DNA of 64,000 nucleotides from UBA9676 sp963741615 (GTDB taxonomy: Bacteria > Actinomycetota > Actinomycetes > Streptosporangiales > Streptosporangiaceae): NCBI GenBank assembly GCA_963741615.1, contig CAVUIU010000030.1:558001-622000 (forward strand), written 5' to 3'. A model generated the notes under the pieces. The model did not search any database. It saw only the letters and a list, made by a program, of their open reading frames with translations, and was not told where the DNA came from. Position numbers and translations under genes: made by a program. Of this stretch, positions 25,422 to 34,476 are shown one piece after another. Every line of letters begins with the position of its first letter. Position 1 is the first letter of the stretch.

Positions 25422-26279
25422 ATGCCAGGCGACCGCCAGACACCAACCGTCCGGCTCCGCCGTCTGGCGGCCGAGCTTCGATCCCTGCGTGCGTCATCCG
25501 GCTTAACGCGGGACGAGATCGTCGAGCGAACCGGTATCAACGTGGCCACCCTCTACCGCATAGAACACGCCCGGGTGCGGCCCCAGACCAGGACGCTCCG
25601 TACCCTACTCGACCTTTACCGGGTTGCGGAGCCGCAACAGGACGAACTGATCGCCCTGCTGCGTGATGCCCGCCAGCGTGGCTGGCTGCACGCCTACCAG
25701 TCGGTGCTGCCCGAGCAGTACACGACCTACATCGGCTTCGAGGGGGAGGCGCACAGCGTCTGGAACTACGAGTCGCTGTTCGTGCCCGGCCTGCTCCAGA
25801 CCGAGGACTACGCCCGGGCCGTGATCCGCGGTGGGTTCCCCTCCGCGAGCCGCGATGAGGTCGAGCGCCGGGTCCAGGTGCGGATGGAACGGCAGGATGT
25901 CCTGCGTGGCGACAACCCGCTCGAGCTGTGGGGCATCGTCAACGAGGCCGCGCTGCGGCGCCAGGTCGGTGGCCGGAAGGTGATGCACGGGCAGCTCGGG
26001 TGCCTCCTGGAAGCGGCCGAGCTGCCGCAGGTCACATTGCAGGTCATCCCATTCGGTGCCGGCGCGCATGTGGGCATGCCTGGTTCGTTCGTGTTCATGC
26101 AGTTCTCGGACGCCACCATTTCGGATGTGGTCTACATCGACAGCATGGCCGGCGAGCTTTTTCTTGAAGCAGAAAGCGATGTCCGCCGGTATAGACTCGT
26201 GTTCGAGCATCTCCGCGCGGTAGCGGAAAGCCCCGATGCTTCGAGGTCGCTGATTTCCTATCTCGTTGCGCAGACATAA
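25422..26279 (+). CDS. XRE-family regulator with DUF5753 domain
   Basis: 285 residues. An N-terminal lambda-type HTH (LRASSGLTRDEIVERTGINVATLYRIEHARVRP) at residues 20-55, then the DUF5753 ligand domain with YIGFEGEAHSVWNYESLFVPGLLQTEDYARAVI and LEAAELPQVTLQVIPFGAGAHVGMPGSFV. This is the WhiJ/Scr1 type of streptomycete regulators, paired with a DUF397 protein encoded immediately downstream. It probably represses its neighbours until bound by the DUF397 partner. Confidence 0.93.
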   Translation: MPGDRQTPTVRLRRLAAELRSLRASSGLTRDEIVERTGINVATLYRIEHARVRPQTRTLRTLLDLYRVAEPQQDELIALLRDARQRGWLHAYQSVLPEQYTTYIGFEGEAHSVWNYESLFVPGLLQTEDYARAVIRGGFPSASRDEVERRVQVRMERQDVLRGDNPLELWGIVNEAALRRQVGGRKVMHGQLGCLLEAAELPQVTLQVIPFGAGAHVGMPGSFVFMQFSDATISDVVYIDSMAGELFLEAESDVRRYRLVFEHLRAVAESPDASRSLISYLVAQT

Positions 26280-26297
26280 GGCCAGAGGAGGTGCGGT

Positions 26298-26507
26298 ATG
26301 CGCGAGCCGGACTTGTCGCAGGTGGAGTGGCGTAAGAGCAGCCACAGCAGCGCGAACGGCCAATGCGTCGAGGTGGCACCTGTGACCTGGGTCGTCGCGG
26401 TCCGTGACTCGAAGAACCCGGCCGGCCCGAAGCTGATCTTCACCCGCCAGGCCTGGGTGGCATTCCTGGACAGCGTCAAGGACGGGGCACTCGGCACCGC
26501 GTCCTGA
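26298..26507 (+). CDS. DUF397 small protein
   Basis: 69 residues with the whole family pattern: WRKSSHSSANGQCVEVAP, VAVRDSKNPAGPKLIFTRQAWVAFL. AGAGGAGG lies six bases before ATG, 18 bases after the XRE stop. Members bind the partner XRE regulator and modulate it; some pairs influence antibiotic production and sporulation when overexpressed in Streptomyces. Confidence 0.93.
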   Translation: MREPDLSQVEWRKSSHSSANGQCVEVAPVTWVVAVRDSKNPAGPKLIFTRQAWVAFLDSVKDGALGTAS

Positions 26508-26531
26508 GGCGCCCGCCGCGGCCGGCCCGGG

Positions 26532-27176
26532 TCAGGAGTCAAGGTAGGCCAGGACCGCGAGCACCCGGCGGTTGTCATCGGCCGAAGGGGCAAGGCCGAG
26601 TTTGGCGAAGATGCTGGTGCTGTGCTTTCCGACCGCCTTCTCGGTGATGAACAGCCGTTCGGCGATCGCGCTGTTGGAACGGCCTTCGGCCATCAGGCCG
26701 AGTACCTCGCGCTCCCGGGCCGTGAGCCGGGTGACCGGCTCGTCGCGGGAACGGCGGCCGAGCAGCTTGGACACCACCTCCGGATCCATGACCGTGCCAC
26801 CACCGGCGACGGCACGGATCGCGTTGACGAACTGGTCGTCGTTGAAAACGCGGTCCTTCAGCAGGTAACCGACGCCGCCAGCCTGGTCGGCGAGCAGTTC
26901 CCGGGCGTAAAGCTGCTCGACGTACTGGGACAGCACCAGGACCGGCAGCCCCGGGAGCTGCCGCCTGGCCTCGAGCGCCGCGCGGAGACCGTCGTCGGTG
27001 AAGGATGGCGGCAGCCGCACGTCGACGATCGCGATATCGGGCCGCTGCTCGAGCAGGGCGCGGAGCAGGGCAGGCGCGCTGTCAACCGCCGCTGCGATGC
27101 CGAAGTCGTGCGCGGCCAGCAGGCGGGCAAGCCCGTCCCTCAGCAGGAAGAGGTCCTCCGCGAGGACAACGCGCAC
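26532..27176 (-). CDS. NarL/LuxR-type response regulator
   Basis: Receiver domain with acidic E7-D8, phosphoacceptor D52 (IVDVRLPP), Lys in LLKDRV near residue 106, and a C-terminal LuxR HTH (LTAREREVLGLMAEGRSNSAIAERLFITEKAVGKH). 214 residues. It begins with GTG and a GGAGGT site inside the histidine kinase gene, overlapping it by 37 bases, so the pair is translationally coupled. Confidence 0.95.
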   Translation of the reverse strand: MRVVLAEDLFLLRDGLARLLAAHDFGIAAAVDSAPALLRALLEQRPDIAIVDVRLPPSFTDDGLRAALEARRQLPGLPVLVLSQYVEQLYARELLADQAGGVGYLLKDRVFNDDQFVNAIRAVAGGGTVMDPEVVSKLLGRRSRDEPVTRLTAREREVLGLMAEGRSNSAIAERLFITEKAVGKHSTSIFAKLGLAPSADDNRRVLAVLAYLDS

Positions 27177-28729
27177 GGCACCTCCATAACGATCATGGTC
27201 GGGCCGCCGGGCGGGCTGCTGACGGCGAGGATGCCGTCAAAGGTGGCGAGCCGCCGCTCCAAGCCTGCCAGGCCGGTGCCGTGCGCGGGGTCCGCGCCGC
27301 CGGTCCCGTCGTCGGTCACCTCGATCCGGAGCACGCCATCCCCGCGGCGCCTGCCGGTATGGCGGATGCTGACCTGGACGCAGGTCGCGCTGGCGTGCTT
27401 GACCGCGTTGGCCAGCGCCTCGGCCACGGCGAAGTAGCACGCCGACTCCACCGGCGCGTCCGGCAGGCCCGCCAGCTCGATGTCCACCTCGGTCCGCACT
27501 GGCGCGTCCAGGGCGAGCGCCCGGACCGCGTCGCCGAGCCCGCGGTCGGCGAGCACCGGCGGGTAGATGCCGCGGACCAGGTCGCGCAGGTCGCTCAGCG
27601 CCCGCGACGAGGTTTCCCTGGCCTCGGTGACCAGCGCCAGCGCGGCCTGCGGGCTCGACTCGATCAGCCGCTCCACCGCTCGCAGGCTCATCCCGAGCGC
27701 GACGAGCCGGGCCTGTGCCCCGTCGTGCAGATCCCGCTCGATACGGCGCAGCTCGGCCGAGGCGCTGTCCACGGCGACCGTGCGGGTCTCGGTGAGCTGC
27801 CGCACGCGGCTGGCCAGTGCGGCGTCGGGCTCGCCGCCGAGCATCGCCCATGCGCGCGCGCCGAGCGTCCGTGGCGTCAGCCACGCCCCGAACGCGAACA
27901 GCAGCAGGCCCTGGACGCCGGCGAGCCCGGCCAGGGCACGGCTGTCCACCAGCAGGGCCCCGTACATGGCAGCTGGCGCGTAGCCGGGCGGCGTCGCGAT
28001 CAGGGCCGGCCAGAACGCCGCCAGCGCGATCCCGTACCCCCCGATGGCCATCAGCCCGGCCGCCGCCATGTCGGACGCCACCGCCGGGGCAAGGATCACC
28101 ACGGCCAGCGCCAGCGCGATGACCGCCGCCGTCAGCGGGAAATACCACCAGCTGACGGCGTTCACCCCGAGCAGCTCGTTGGCCAGCCCGGCGACGGGTA
28201 CCAGCAGGATGCCCCAGCGCGTGCGTCCCGGCGCAGCCCTGTCGCCCGCCCGTGGCCGCCCCAGCAGGCGGTGGGCGAGGCGGGAGTGCCGGTCCAGGGA
28301 CCGCCAGAGCAGCCAGACCCCGGTCGCGATGAAGACGTATGCCTGCAGCAGCACCAGGTGGGTGCGCCAGGAGCCGGCGCCGGCGAGCACCGCGCCGAAT
28401 TGCACCTGGCCGGTGTCGCCGTGGGCGTACCGGGCGGCGAGCACGAACCCGTACAGGCCGAGCCCCAGCAGCGCCCACGGGAGCAGGCGCCGGGCGCCGC
28501 CCGGGGCGAACACCGCCACCGCGCCCGCCATGGTGAGCGCGAGCAGCGGCGGCCAGTGGTTGCTCCCGGTCAGCCCGAAGCCGCTCAGCGCGACGGTAAG
28601 GAACGCGGCACCCCAGCCAAGCTGGCGCAAGCGATCCCGGCGGGCCCGCTGGCCGCCGGCGGACCGGAGCCAGGCGGCCGCGAGGCAGGCCGCGACAACG
28701 GCGGTCGTGAGAAAAACCAGCGGTCCCAA
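27140..28729 (-). CDS. Membrane sensor histidine kinase, HisKA_3 type
   Basis: 529 residues: about ten hydrophobic helices over the first 300 residues, with no large extracytoplasmic domain, then the dimerisation and phosphoacceptor motif RRIERDLHDGAQARL, the N-box FAVAEALANAVKHAS and the nucleotide-lid motif DDGTGGADPAHGTGLAGL. It phosphorylates the adjacent NarL-type regulator; the sensed signal is probably within or at the membrane. TTG 28729 was chosen because GAAGGAG lies seven bases before it and the protein then starts directly with the first helix; an upstream in-frame extension is charged and Gly-rich. Confidence 0.93.
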   Translation of the reverse strand: MGPLVFLTTAVVAACLAAAWLRSAGGQRARRDRLRQLGWGAAFLTVALSGFGLTGSNHWPPLLALTMAGAVAVFAPGGARRLLPWALLGLGLYGFVLAARYAHGDTGQVQFGAVLAGAGSWRTHLVLLQAYVFIATGVWLLWRSLDRHSRLAHRLLGRPRAGDRAAPGRTRWGILLVPVAGLANELLGVNAVSWWYFPLTAAVIALALAVVILAPAVASDMAAAGLMAIGGYGIALAAFWPALIATPPGYAPAAMYGALLVDSRALAGLAGVQGLLLFAFGAWLTPRTLGARAWAMLGGEPDAALASRVRQLTETRTVAVDSASAELRRIERDLHDGAQARLVALGMSLRAVERLIESSPQAALALVTEARETSSRALSDLRDLVRGIYPPVLADRGLGDAVRALALDAPVRTEVDIELAGLPDAPVESACYFAVAEALANAVKHASATCVQVSIRHTGRRRGDGVLRIEVTDDGTGGADPAHGTGLAGLERRLATFDGILAVSSPPGGPTMIVMEVPCALSSRRTSSC

Positions 28730-28736
28730 GGCGCGC

Positions 28737-28743
28737 TCCTTCT
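28737..28743 (-). promoter_or_regulatory. Ribosome binding site supporting a TTG start of the histidine kinase
   Basis: GAAGGAG read on the minus strand, seven bases before TTG 28729. No other start nearby has a comparable site. Confidence 0.6.
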
Positions 28744-28838
28744 CCCGGCCAGCGCCGGAACGCTGTCCAGGATGGCGCACATCGCCAGGGCCGCGCCATG
28801 GGGCGATGCCCACCCCGGTGGTAGGCCTGTGCCCACCC

Positions 28839-28890
28839 CGGCGCCGGGCGTGGCCCTGTGTCCACCCCCGCGGCGCCGGGCGTGGCCCTG
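28839..28890. repeat. 20-bp direct repeat upstream of the M20 peptidase operon
   Basis: CGGCGCCGGGCGTGGCCCTG occurs at 28839-28858 and 28871-28890, each preceded by a similar TGTGYCCACCCC tract, with a third weaker copy just upstream. No function can be assigned. Confidence 0.6.
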
Positions 28891-28937
28891 CCAGAGGGGG
28901 CGAGGGTCTTGACGCGGAGCCCGTGGGTTCTCAATAT

Positions 28938-28962
28938 GGTCTGAAGATCAGTCCTTTAGACC
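28938..28962. promoter_or_regulatory. Operator-like dyad before the M20 peptidase operon
   Basis: GGTCT-N15-AGACC with partial inner symmetry, 24 bases before the ATG at 28987 and downstream of a TTGACG hexamer at 28909-28914. GG(T)C/G(A)CC half-sites are typical of FadR-type GntR operators, and such a regulator is encoded in the operon. Confidence 0.5.
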
Positions 28963-28986
28963 AGGCGAGCAGACCGGGAGCACGGC

Positions 28987-30318
28987 ATGGAGAGCGGGCC
29001 GTCCGGCTTCGAGGCGGTCGACGACGCGATCAGGGCCGGGGCTGACACTGCTTTCTCGTTCCTGGAGCGGCTCATCGGCGCGCCGAGCACGGTTGGCGAG
29101 GAGGCCGCGGCCCAGCGCATCGTCGCCGGCGAACTGGACAGGCTGGGATTCGACGTCGCTGACGTGCCCATCCCGCCCGGGACGGCAGCGCAGGCCGGCG
29201 CGGGCGTGGCCCAGGCCTCCTATGCGGGCAGGACCGACGTCCTGGGCCGGCTGCACCCGGGCGGATCCCCGTCACTGCTGCTGAACGGGCACATCGACGT
29301 GGTCCCGGCCGAGGCGGCGGTGTGGCCGGGTGACCCGTTCACCGCGGTCACGTCCGGCGGCTGGATGAGAGGCCGCGGCGCGGGCGACATGAAGGGCGGC
29401 TTCGCGATGGGCCTGCTCGCCGTCGCGGCGCTGCGCAGCGCCATGCCGGGCGCCATCTCGGGCGAGCTTGGCTTCCTGAGCGTCATCGAGGAGGAGTGCA
29501 CCGGCAACGGGACACTGGCCGCCTGCACCGCGGGCGTGCTCGGCGACGCCGCCGTCCTGCTCGAGCCGACCGGGCTGGACCTGCTGCTCGGCGGGGTCGG
29601 CATCTTGTGGGTCGAGATCGAGATCGAGGGAGTCCCCGCGCATGCCGAGTCCGCGGACCGGGCGGTCAACCCGGTGCGCTGCCTGCCCGTGATACTGCAG
29701 GCACTGGCCGGCCTCGAGGAGGACTTCAACGCCGAAGCGCGGGACCCGGCCTTCCACGAGGTCACCCAGCCCTACAACATCAGCGTCGGCATGATCACGG
29801 CCGGGGACTGGGCATCGAGCGTGCCCGCGCGGGCGCGCCTGCGGGTACGCGTCGGCTTCCCCCGCGGCTGGACCGCGGACGAGGCCTTCGGCCGGGTCGA
29901 AGCCGCGGTCCTGCGGGCCGCCGCGGACGACGCCTGGCTGGCCGGCCACCCGCCGAGGCTGCGCCAGACGGGTTTCCGCGCCGAGGGGTACCTGCTCGCC
30001 GGCGACCACCCGCTGGCGAACGCGATGGCGGACTCGCACGCCAGCGCCCATGGCGGGCCACCCAGGCGGATGGTGATGGGCAGCACGACCGACGCCAGGT
30101 TCTACCTGAACCAGTTCGACGTGCCGGCCCTCGCCTACGGCCCGTCGGCCCGTCATATCCATGCCGCCGCCGAGGCGGTCGAGCTGGCCAGCATCGTGCG
30201 TGGGGCGATGACCCTGGCCAGGTTCATCGCCCGGTTCTTCGCCACCGGCGGCCTGCCCGGCGGGTCACCGGGCCGGCCGCGGCCGGGACCACGGGAGCCG
30301 CGGGGGGCAGGGCAGTGA
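28987..30318 (+). CDS. M20-family metallopeptidase (ArgE/DapE type)
   Basis: 443-residue amidohydrolase that cleaves a peptide or N-acyl amide bond using a two-metal site. Metal and catalytic residues seen: H102 and D104 (NGHIDVVP), D134 (GRGAGDMKGG), E168-E169 (VIEEECTGNG) and the C-terminal His in SARHIHAAAEA. The dimerisation domain lies between about 200 and 320. First gene of a four-gene operon with a FadR regulator, an alpha/beta hydrolase and an amino-acid/amine permease, so it probably processes the imported substrate. The C-terminal 25 residues are Pro/Gly/Arg-rich. Confidence 0.93.
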   Translation: MESGPSGFEAVDDAIRAGADTAFSFLERLIGAPSTVGEEAAAQRIVAGELDRLGFDVADVPIPPGTAAQAGAGVAQASYAGRTDVLGRLHPGGSPSLLLNGHIDVVPAEAAVWPGDPFTAVTSGGWMRGRGAGDMKGGFAMGLLAVAALRSAMPGAISGELGFLSVIEEECTGNGTLAACTAGVLGDAAVLLEPTGLDLLLGGVGILWVEIEIEGVPAHAESADRAVNPVRCLPVILQALAGLEEDFNAEARDPAFHEVTQPYNISVGMITAGDWASSVPARARLRVRVGFPRGWTADEAFGRVEAAVLRAAADDAWLAGHPPRLRQTGFRAEGYLLAGDHPLANAMADSHASAHGGPPRRMVMGSTTDARFYLNQFDVPALAYGPSARHIHAAAEAVELASIVRGAMTLARFIARFFATGGLPGGSPGRPRPGPREPRGAGQ

Positions 30319-31130
30319 CCGGCCCGGCCCGCGCCGCGAGCCCCGACGTGCCCCCGCCGGGCGCCGGCGAGCCCTTCGGCGCGCTGCTGGCGCCGATCAC
30401 CCTGCGGACCGCGGGGGAACGCATCGCCGAGCGCCTGGTCACTGCCATCGCGCTCGGCGAGTTCGTCCCGGGCCAGCGGCTCCCGGCGGAACGGGACCTC
30501 GCGGCCATGCTGGAGGTCAGCCGGACGACCGTGCGGGAGGCGCTGCAGCGCCTGCAGGCGGCCGGTTACGTCACCGCCAGGCGCGGGCGCGGCGGGGGGA
30601 CGTTCGTCCAGACCGGCCAGGGTGCCGACTCCGACGAGATGATCCGGCGCACGCTCCTGCCCGCCTGGGAGGAGCTCAGCGAGATCCTCGACTTCCGGCA
30701 GCTCGTCGAGCAGCTGATCGCGCGCACCGCGGCCGCGCGCCGCGACGCCGGCGACATCGCGGCGATCCGCGCCGCCGTGGCGGCCTACGCCCGCGCGGCG
30801 GACCGGGACGCCTCGCGGCTGGCCGACGCCGCGCTGCACCAGGCGATCGCGCGGGCGGCGCACAACAGTCGGCTGGCCGGGCTGAGCGCGCGCATCCGGC
30901 GTGAGGTGAGCCTCGGCTTCGACGCCGAGCCGTACAGCCCCGAGGTCCGGCGCCGCGCGCTGCACCAGCACCCCGAGCTGGCCGAGGCGATCGTCGCCGG
31001 CGATCCCGCACTGGCGGCCAGCCTCGCCGCCGGGCACTTCTCGCTGACCGAGGACCTGCTCAGGGAGCTGCACGCGAGAATCCGGGTCCGATCTGGAAGG
31101 GAAGCCGATGCCGGTAGCAAGGATCAATGA
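30315..31130 (+). CDS. FadR-subfamily GntR transcriptional regulator
   Basis: Winged helix GEFVPGQRLPAERDLAAMLEVSRTTVREALQRLQAAGYV at about residues 45-85, then an FCD domain with H-rich ends (LADAALHQAIARAAHN, ALHQHPELAEAI). GTG 30315 overlaps the M20 stop by four bases (GTGA), giving 271 residues. As the second gene of the operon it very likely controls the unit through the dyad at 28938-28962, with the substrate or a hydrolysis product as effector. Confidence 0.9.
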   Translation: MTGPARAASPDVPPPGAGEPFGALLAPITLRTAGERIAERLVTAIALGEFVPGQRLPAERDLAAMLEVSRTTVREALQRLQAAGYVTARRGRGGGTFVQTGQGADSDEMIRRTLLPAWEELSEILDFRQLVEQLIARTAAARRDAGDIAAIRAAVAAYARAADRDASRLADAALHQAIARAAHNSRLAGLSARIRREVSLGFDAEPYSPEVRRRALHQHPELAEAIVAGDPALAASLAAGHFSLTEDLLRELHARIRVRSGREADAGSKDQ

Positions 31131-31911
31131 CATCGACCTGAACTACAAGCTGGAAGGCGACGGCCCGGAGACGATCGTCCTCATCAATGGCCTGGCCGAC
31201 GACCTGGAGACGTGGGCCTTCCAGGCCGGGGACTTCCTGGCCGCCGGGTACCGGGTGCTGAGGTTCGACAACCGGGGCATTGGCGCGAGCTCCAAGCCTG
31301 CCGGGCCTTATTCCAGCCGCATGCTCGCCGACGACGCGAAGGCGCTCGTCGATTCCCTGGGCATCACGGATTTCCACCTGATGGGGGTCTCGATGGGCGG
31401 GATGATCGCCCAGGAATACGCGCTGGCCTACGGCGCCGACCTCCGCTCGGCCACCTTCGCGTGCACGTACGCGGCCCCGGGGCCGTTCTGCTCCCGGATG
31501 TTCGACATGTGGGCCGGCATGGCCGCGGTCCTCGGCATCGCCTACGTCATGCGGGACGTCACCTTGTGGGCGTTCACGCTCCCGTTCTTCGAGCAGCGGG
31601 GTGACGAGCTCGCCGAGTTCGAGACCGCGATGCGGTTCATGGACCAGCCGGTGCACGCCTACCTCGGCCAGCTCGCCGTGATCCAGCAGCACGACACCAC
31701 CTCGCGGCTGGACCAGCTCGCCGTCCCCACCCTGGTGCTCGCCGGTGAGAACGACATCCTCATCCCGGTCGCGCTGTCGCGGCGGCTGCACGAGCAGATC
31801 CCCGCGGCGGTGTGGGCCACCACCAGGGGCGGTCATGCCTGCCTGTGGGAGCACCCAGCCGAGTTCAACAAGACCTTCCTGGAATTCATCAAACAGCACG
31901 GAAAGGGCTAG
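31108..31911 (+). CDS. Alpha/beta-hydrolase
   Basis: 267 residues. The triad is S95 (VSMGG elbow), D216 (GENDILI) and H243 (GGHACLWE). It is similar to the enol-lactonase/carboxylesterase group and to the protein at 23935. The start ATG has GGAAGGGA upstream and overlaps the regulator by 23 bases. Within the operon it may hydrolyse an ester or lactone of the same imported compound. Confidence 0.9.
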   Translation: MPVARINDIDLNYKLEGDGPETIVLINGLADDLETWAFQAGDFLAAGYRVLRFDNRGIGASSKPAGPYSSRMLADDAKALVDSLGITDFHLMGVSMGGMIAQEYALAYGADLRSATFACTYAAPGPFCSRMFDMWAGMAAVLGIAYVMRDVTLWAFTLPFFEQRGDELAEFETAMRFMDQPVHAYLGQLAVIQQHDTTSRLDQLAVPTLVLAGENDILIPVALSRRLHEQIPAAVWATTRGGHACLWEHPAEFNKTFLEFIKQHGKG

Positions 31912-31913
31912 CC

Positions 31914-33359
31914 ATGGCCGTCACCGAACAAACTCCCCAGAAACTGCGGCGCGGCCAGCTCGGGCTGTTTGGCGTGATCATGCCGGGCCTCGCGCAGGTG
32001 GCCCCGGCGTTCAACCTGTTCTTCACGACCGGCATCATGGTCGCCCTGGCCGGCGCGTCGGCGCCGCTGATCTTCCTGATCAGCATGGTCGGGATGGGGG
32101 CGACGGCCAGCAGCCTCGCCCAGTTCGCCGGCGTCTACCCGAGCGCCGGGTCGTTCATCACCTACATCACCCGCTCGATCGGGACCAAGGTCGCGGTCGC
32201 GGTGGGCGTGATCACGGTGCTGGGCTACATCATCGCGTTCGGCGGGATCTACATCTTCGTCGGCAGCTACATCGTCCAGAACGTGCTCGGCGACCCGCAC
32301 ATCTGGGGAATCACCCAGATCGTCACGATCCTCTACGGCGCGCTCGTGGTGGCGCCGGTGGTCGTCGGCCTGAAGTTCGGCGTCCGGGTCACCGTCGTCC
32401 TGTACGTGTTCGAGGTCGTCCTGCTGCTCGCGCTCAGCCTCACCATCCTGGTGAGGGGCGGGGCCAGCGGCCTGTCCTCGGCCCCCTTCAGCTGGCCGGG
32501 CGGCTCCAAGGATGTGCTGCTGGCATTCAGCCTGGCCGTGCTCGCCTTCGGCGGGTTCGAGGCGGCCGCCCCGCTGGCGGAAGAGACCCGCAACCCCCGG
32601 CGCAACGTGCCGCTCGCCGTCCTCGGCGCCGTGGTCATCAGCGGGATCATCTACGTCATCGGCTCGTACGCGCTCGTGACGGCCTTCGGGGTCGGGCACG
32701 CTTCGGCGCTTGCCTCCGACCCCAACCCGTTCCACACCGCCGCCAAGGCGTTCGTCGCGTTCGTGGCGCCGCTCATCACCTGGGTCTTCCTGTCCAGCGT
32801 GACGAGTTCCTACGTGGCGGCCAACACCCAGACCTCCCGGGTGATCTTCGCCGGCGCCCGTGGTGGGCTCTGGAGCCACGCCCTGGCCGGGGTGAGCCCC
32901 CGCTTCCGCACGCCCGCCGTCGCCGCCATCGCCTTCGTGGCGCCGAGCATCCTGATCGGCGTCGTCTCCACGGCCTTCACCGATCCCGCGACGGCCTCCG
33001 GTTTCCTCGGCACCTTCGGCATCCTCGGGCTGATCATCATGTACCTGGTCGCGAACGTCGCGCTCGTCGTGGAGTGGGTGAAGTTCCGCCGCCGCGGCAT
33101 CCGCAAGAACATCTGGCTGTGGGTCGTCACCCCGGTCGTCGGCGTCATCGTGCTGGCCATCCCCATCTGGGGTGACCTGCGGCCGGGCCAGCCCAGCCCG
33201 TACAACGTCCTGCCCTGGCTCACCCTGGGCCTGATCGCCGTGGGTGTGATCTATGCCGTCGTCCTGGCCGTGACCAGGCCGGCGGTGCTCGAACGGGCGC
33301 CCGCGCTGCTGGAGGGCGACGAGAGCCTCGCCACCGACCCGCTGCTCACGGGCGGCTGA
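31914..33359 (+). CDS. APC-superfamily amino acid/amine permease
   Basis: 481 residues with about 12-14 transmembrane helices. The APC signature is seen in helix 1 (GLFGVIMPGLAQVAPAFNLFFTTG) and helix 6 (LAFSLAVLAFGGFEAAAPLAEETRNPRRNVPLAV). ATG 31914 follows GGAAAGG, two bases after the hydrolase stop. It imports the operon substrate, probably an amino acid, amine or short peptide-like amide. Confidence 0.93.
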   Translation: MAVTEQTPQKLRRGQLGLFGVIMPGLAQVAPAFNLFFTTGIMVALAGASAPLIFLISMVGMGATASSLAQFAGVYPSAGSFITYITRSIGTKVAVAVGVITVLGYIIAFGGIYIFVGSYIVQNVLGDPHIWGITQIVTILYGALVVAPVVVGLKFGVRVTVVLYVFEVVLLLALSLTILVRGGASGLSSAPFSWPGGSKDVLLAFSLAVLAFGGFEAAAPLAEETRNPRRNVPLAVLGAVVISGIIYVIGSYALVTAFGVGHASALASDPNPFHTAAKAFVAFVAPLITWVFLSSVTSSYVAANTQTSRVIFAGARGGLWSHALAGVSPRFRTPAVAAIAFVAPSILIGVVSTAFTDPATASGFLGTFGILGLIIMYLVANVALVVEWVKFRRRGIRKNIWLWVVTPVVGVIVLAIPIWGDLRPGQPSPYNVLPWLTLGLIAVGVIYAVVLAVTRPAVLERAPALLEGDESLATDPLLTGG

Positions 33360-33406
33360 CCGGGCGGCCCGCGGCGCGCGGATGACCGGGAGCGGGGGCC
33401 CGGTCG

Positions 33407-34327
33407 TCAGGTGACGGGCGGCGGTATCGCGTCGGCGCTCGCGGCGAGCCCCGGATCCCATGCGCAGACCGCGCACGCGTGGCGGAACGCCGAGCGGGCG
33501 AACTCCAGCGCGGCCCCATGCGGGTCCGGGTCTGTGCGGACGTCGTCCCAGTCCAGAACGTACTCACCCAGCGAGGCGTCCCAGCGGGCGGCGGCCGGGG
33601 AGATGGCCGCGTCCCCGAAGCCTTCCGGTGCCGGGTGCGCGTAGGCATAGAACGCCGCCCTGCCATAGCGCGCGTCGCCCGGCCACCAGCCGACGGCGAC
33701 CTCCTGTGCGTCCATCGCGTTGCGCATGATGAAGTCCTTCGACGGCGGCTCCGCCGGCGCGCCGGAAAAAAGGCTCACCGCGAGGTCGAAGGAGCCCCAC
33801 CAGGCGTTGACCTGCGTCGACCGCCCCCGGTACGGGGCGCGGAACGCCGCGAGAACCTGGGCGGCCTGGGTGGCCGCGGCGAAATAGTCACCAGCCTGGC
33901 CGCGGTCGTAGTGCGCGTGCTCGTCATCGGCGTCGAGCGGCACGTCCCACGGCACCTCCTGCGGCGCCGGGTCGATGCTGACGTCGCCGCCGGCGTTGCG
34001 CACCGCTGCCAGCACGTCCCGCGTCACCTCACCGACCGACCGGTCGGGGATGAGCGAGACACGCTGGACCCGGCCGGCGCTGTGCTCGACGATCGCCTCG
34101 TGCAGACGCAGATCGAGGGCGACGACCAGCGCCCCCGAGCCGTCGGGCGCCGGCAGCGGCGCTGTTTCCCAGCCCCGCGCCGTCAGCCGCAGCGCCGCAT
34201 GCTGAAGCTGCGGCTCGGCCGGGGCAAGCCTGGCCGCCAGCTTCCCGAGCACCTGGGTATGGGCGTGCAGCGTGTCGCAGGTCGCTTGCCAGTCCTCGTA
34301 CGAGCATGCGGGCCAGCCAGGGGACAT
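33407..34327 (-). CDS. DUF5996 family protein
   Basis: 306 residues with the DUF5996 landmarks: WPACSYEDWQATCDTLHAHTQVLGKLAARLAP at the start, LRLTARGWETAPLP, then HYDRGQAGDYFAAATQAAQVLAAFRAPYRGRSTQVNAWWGSFDLAVSLFSG and the C-terminal VAVGWWPGDARYGRAAFYAYAHP. Cytoplasmic, with no known activity. It converges on the permease gene and is divergent from the methyltransferase gene. Confidence 0.85.
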   Translation of the reverse strand: MSPGWPACSYEDWQATCDTLHAHTQVLGKLAARLAPAEPQLQHAALRLTARGWETAPLPAPDGSGALVVALDLRLHEAIVEHSAGRVQRVSLIPDRSVGEVTRDVLAAVRNAGGDVSIDPAPQEVPWDVPLDADDEHAHYDRGQAGDYFAAATQAAQVLAAFRAPYRGRSTQVNAWWGSFDLAVSLFSGAPAEPPSKDFIMRNAMDAQEVAVGWWPGDARYGRAAFYAYAHPAPEGFGDAAISPAAARWDASLGEYVLDWDDVRTDPDPHGAALEFARSAFRHACAVCAWDPGLAASADAIPPPVT

Positions 34328-34476
34328 GACCGCACCCTATGCGCCGCCGTCCCGGTGCTCAACTGCGGTGCGTAGCTGAGCTCGACCGTGCCGTCCGGGA
34401 AGATCCGGGATACGGGGGAGGCGGCCGCGGCGCGGCAGCTCGTGAGGCACCTCGCTCGGGTAGCGTTGGCGCCCTC

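Noticed and set aside
27005..28912. 635-codon open frame antisense to the histidine kinase
   Set aside because: Same shadow effect: low-complexity Arg/Ala/Gln translation with no motif, opposite an obvious kinase.
32138..33359. Antisense frames over the permease gene (for example 31908-33476 on the minus strand)
   Set aside because: Asp/Arg/His-rich translation is typical of the complement of hydrophobic coding sequence and has no start signal.
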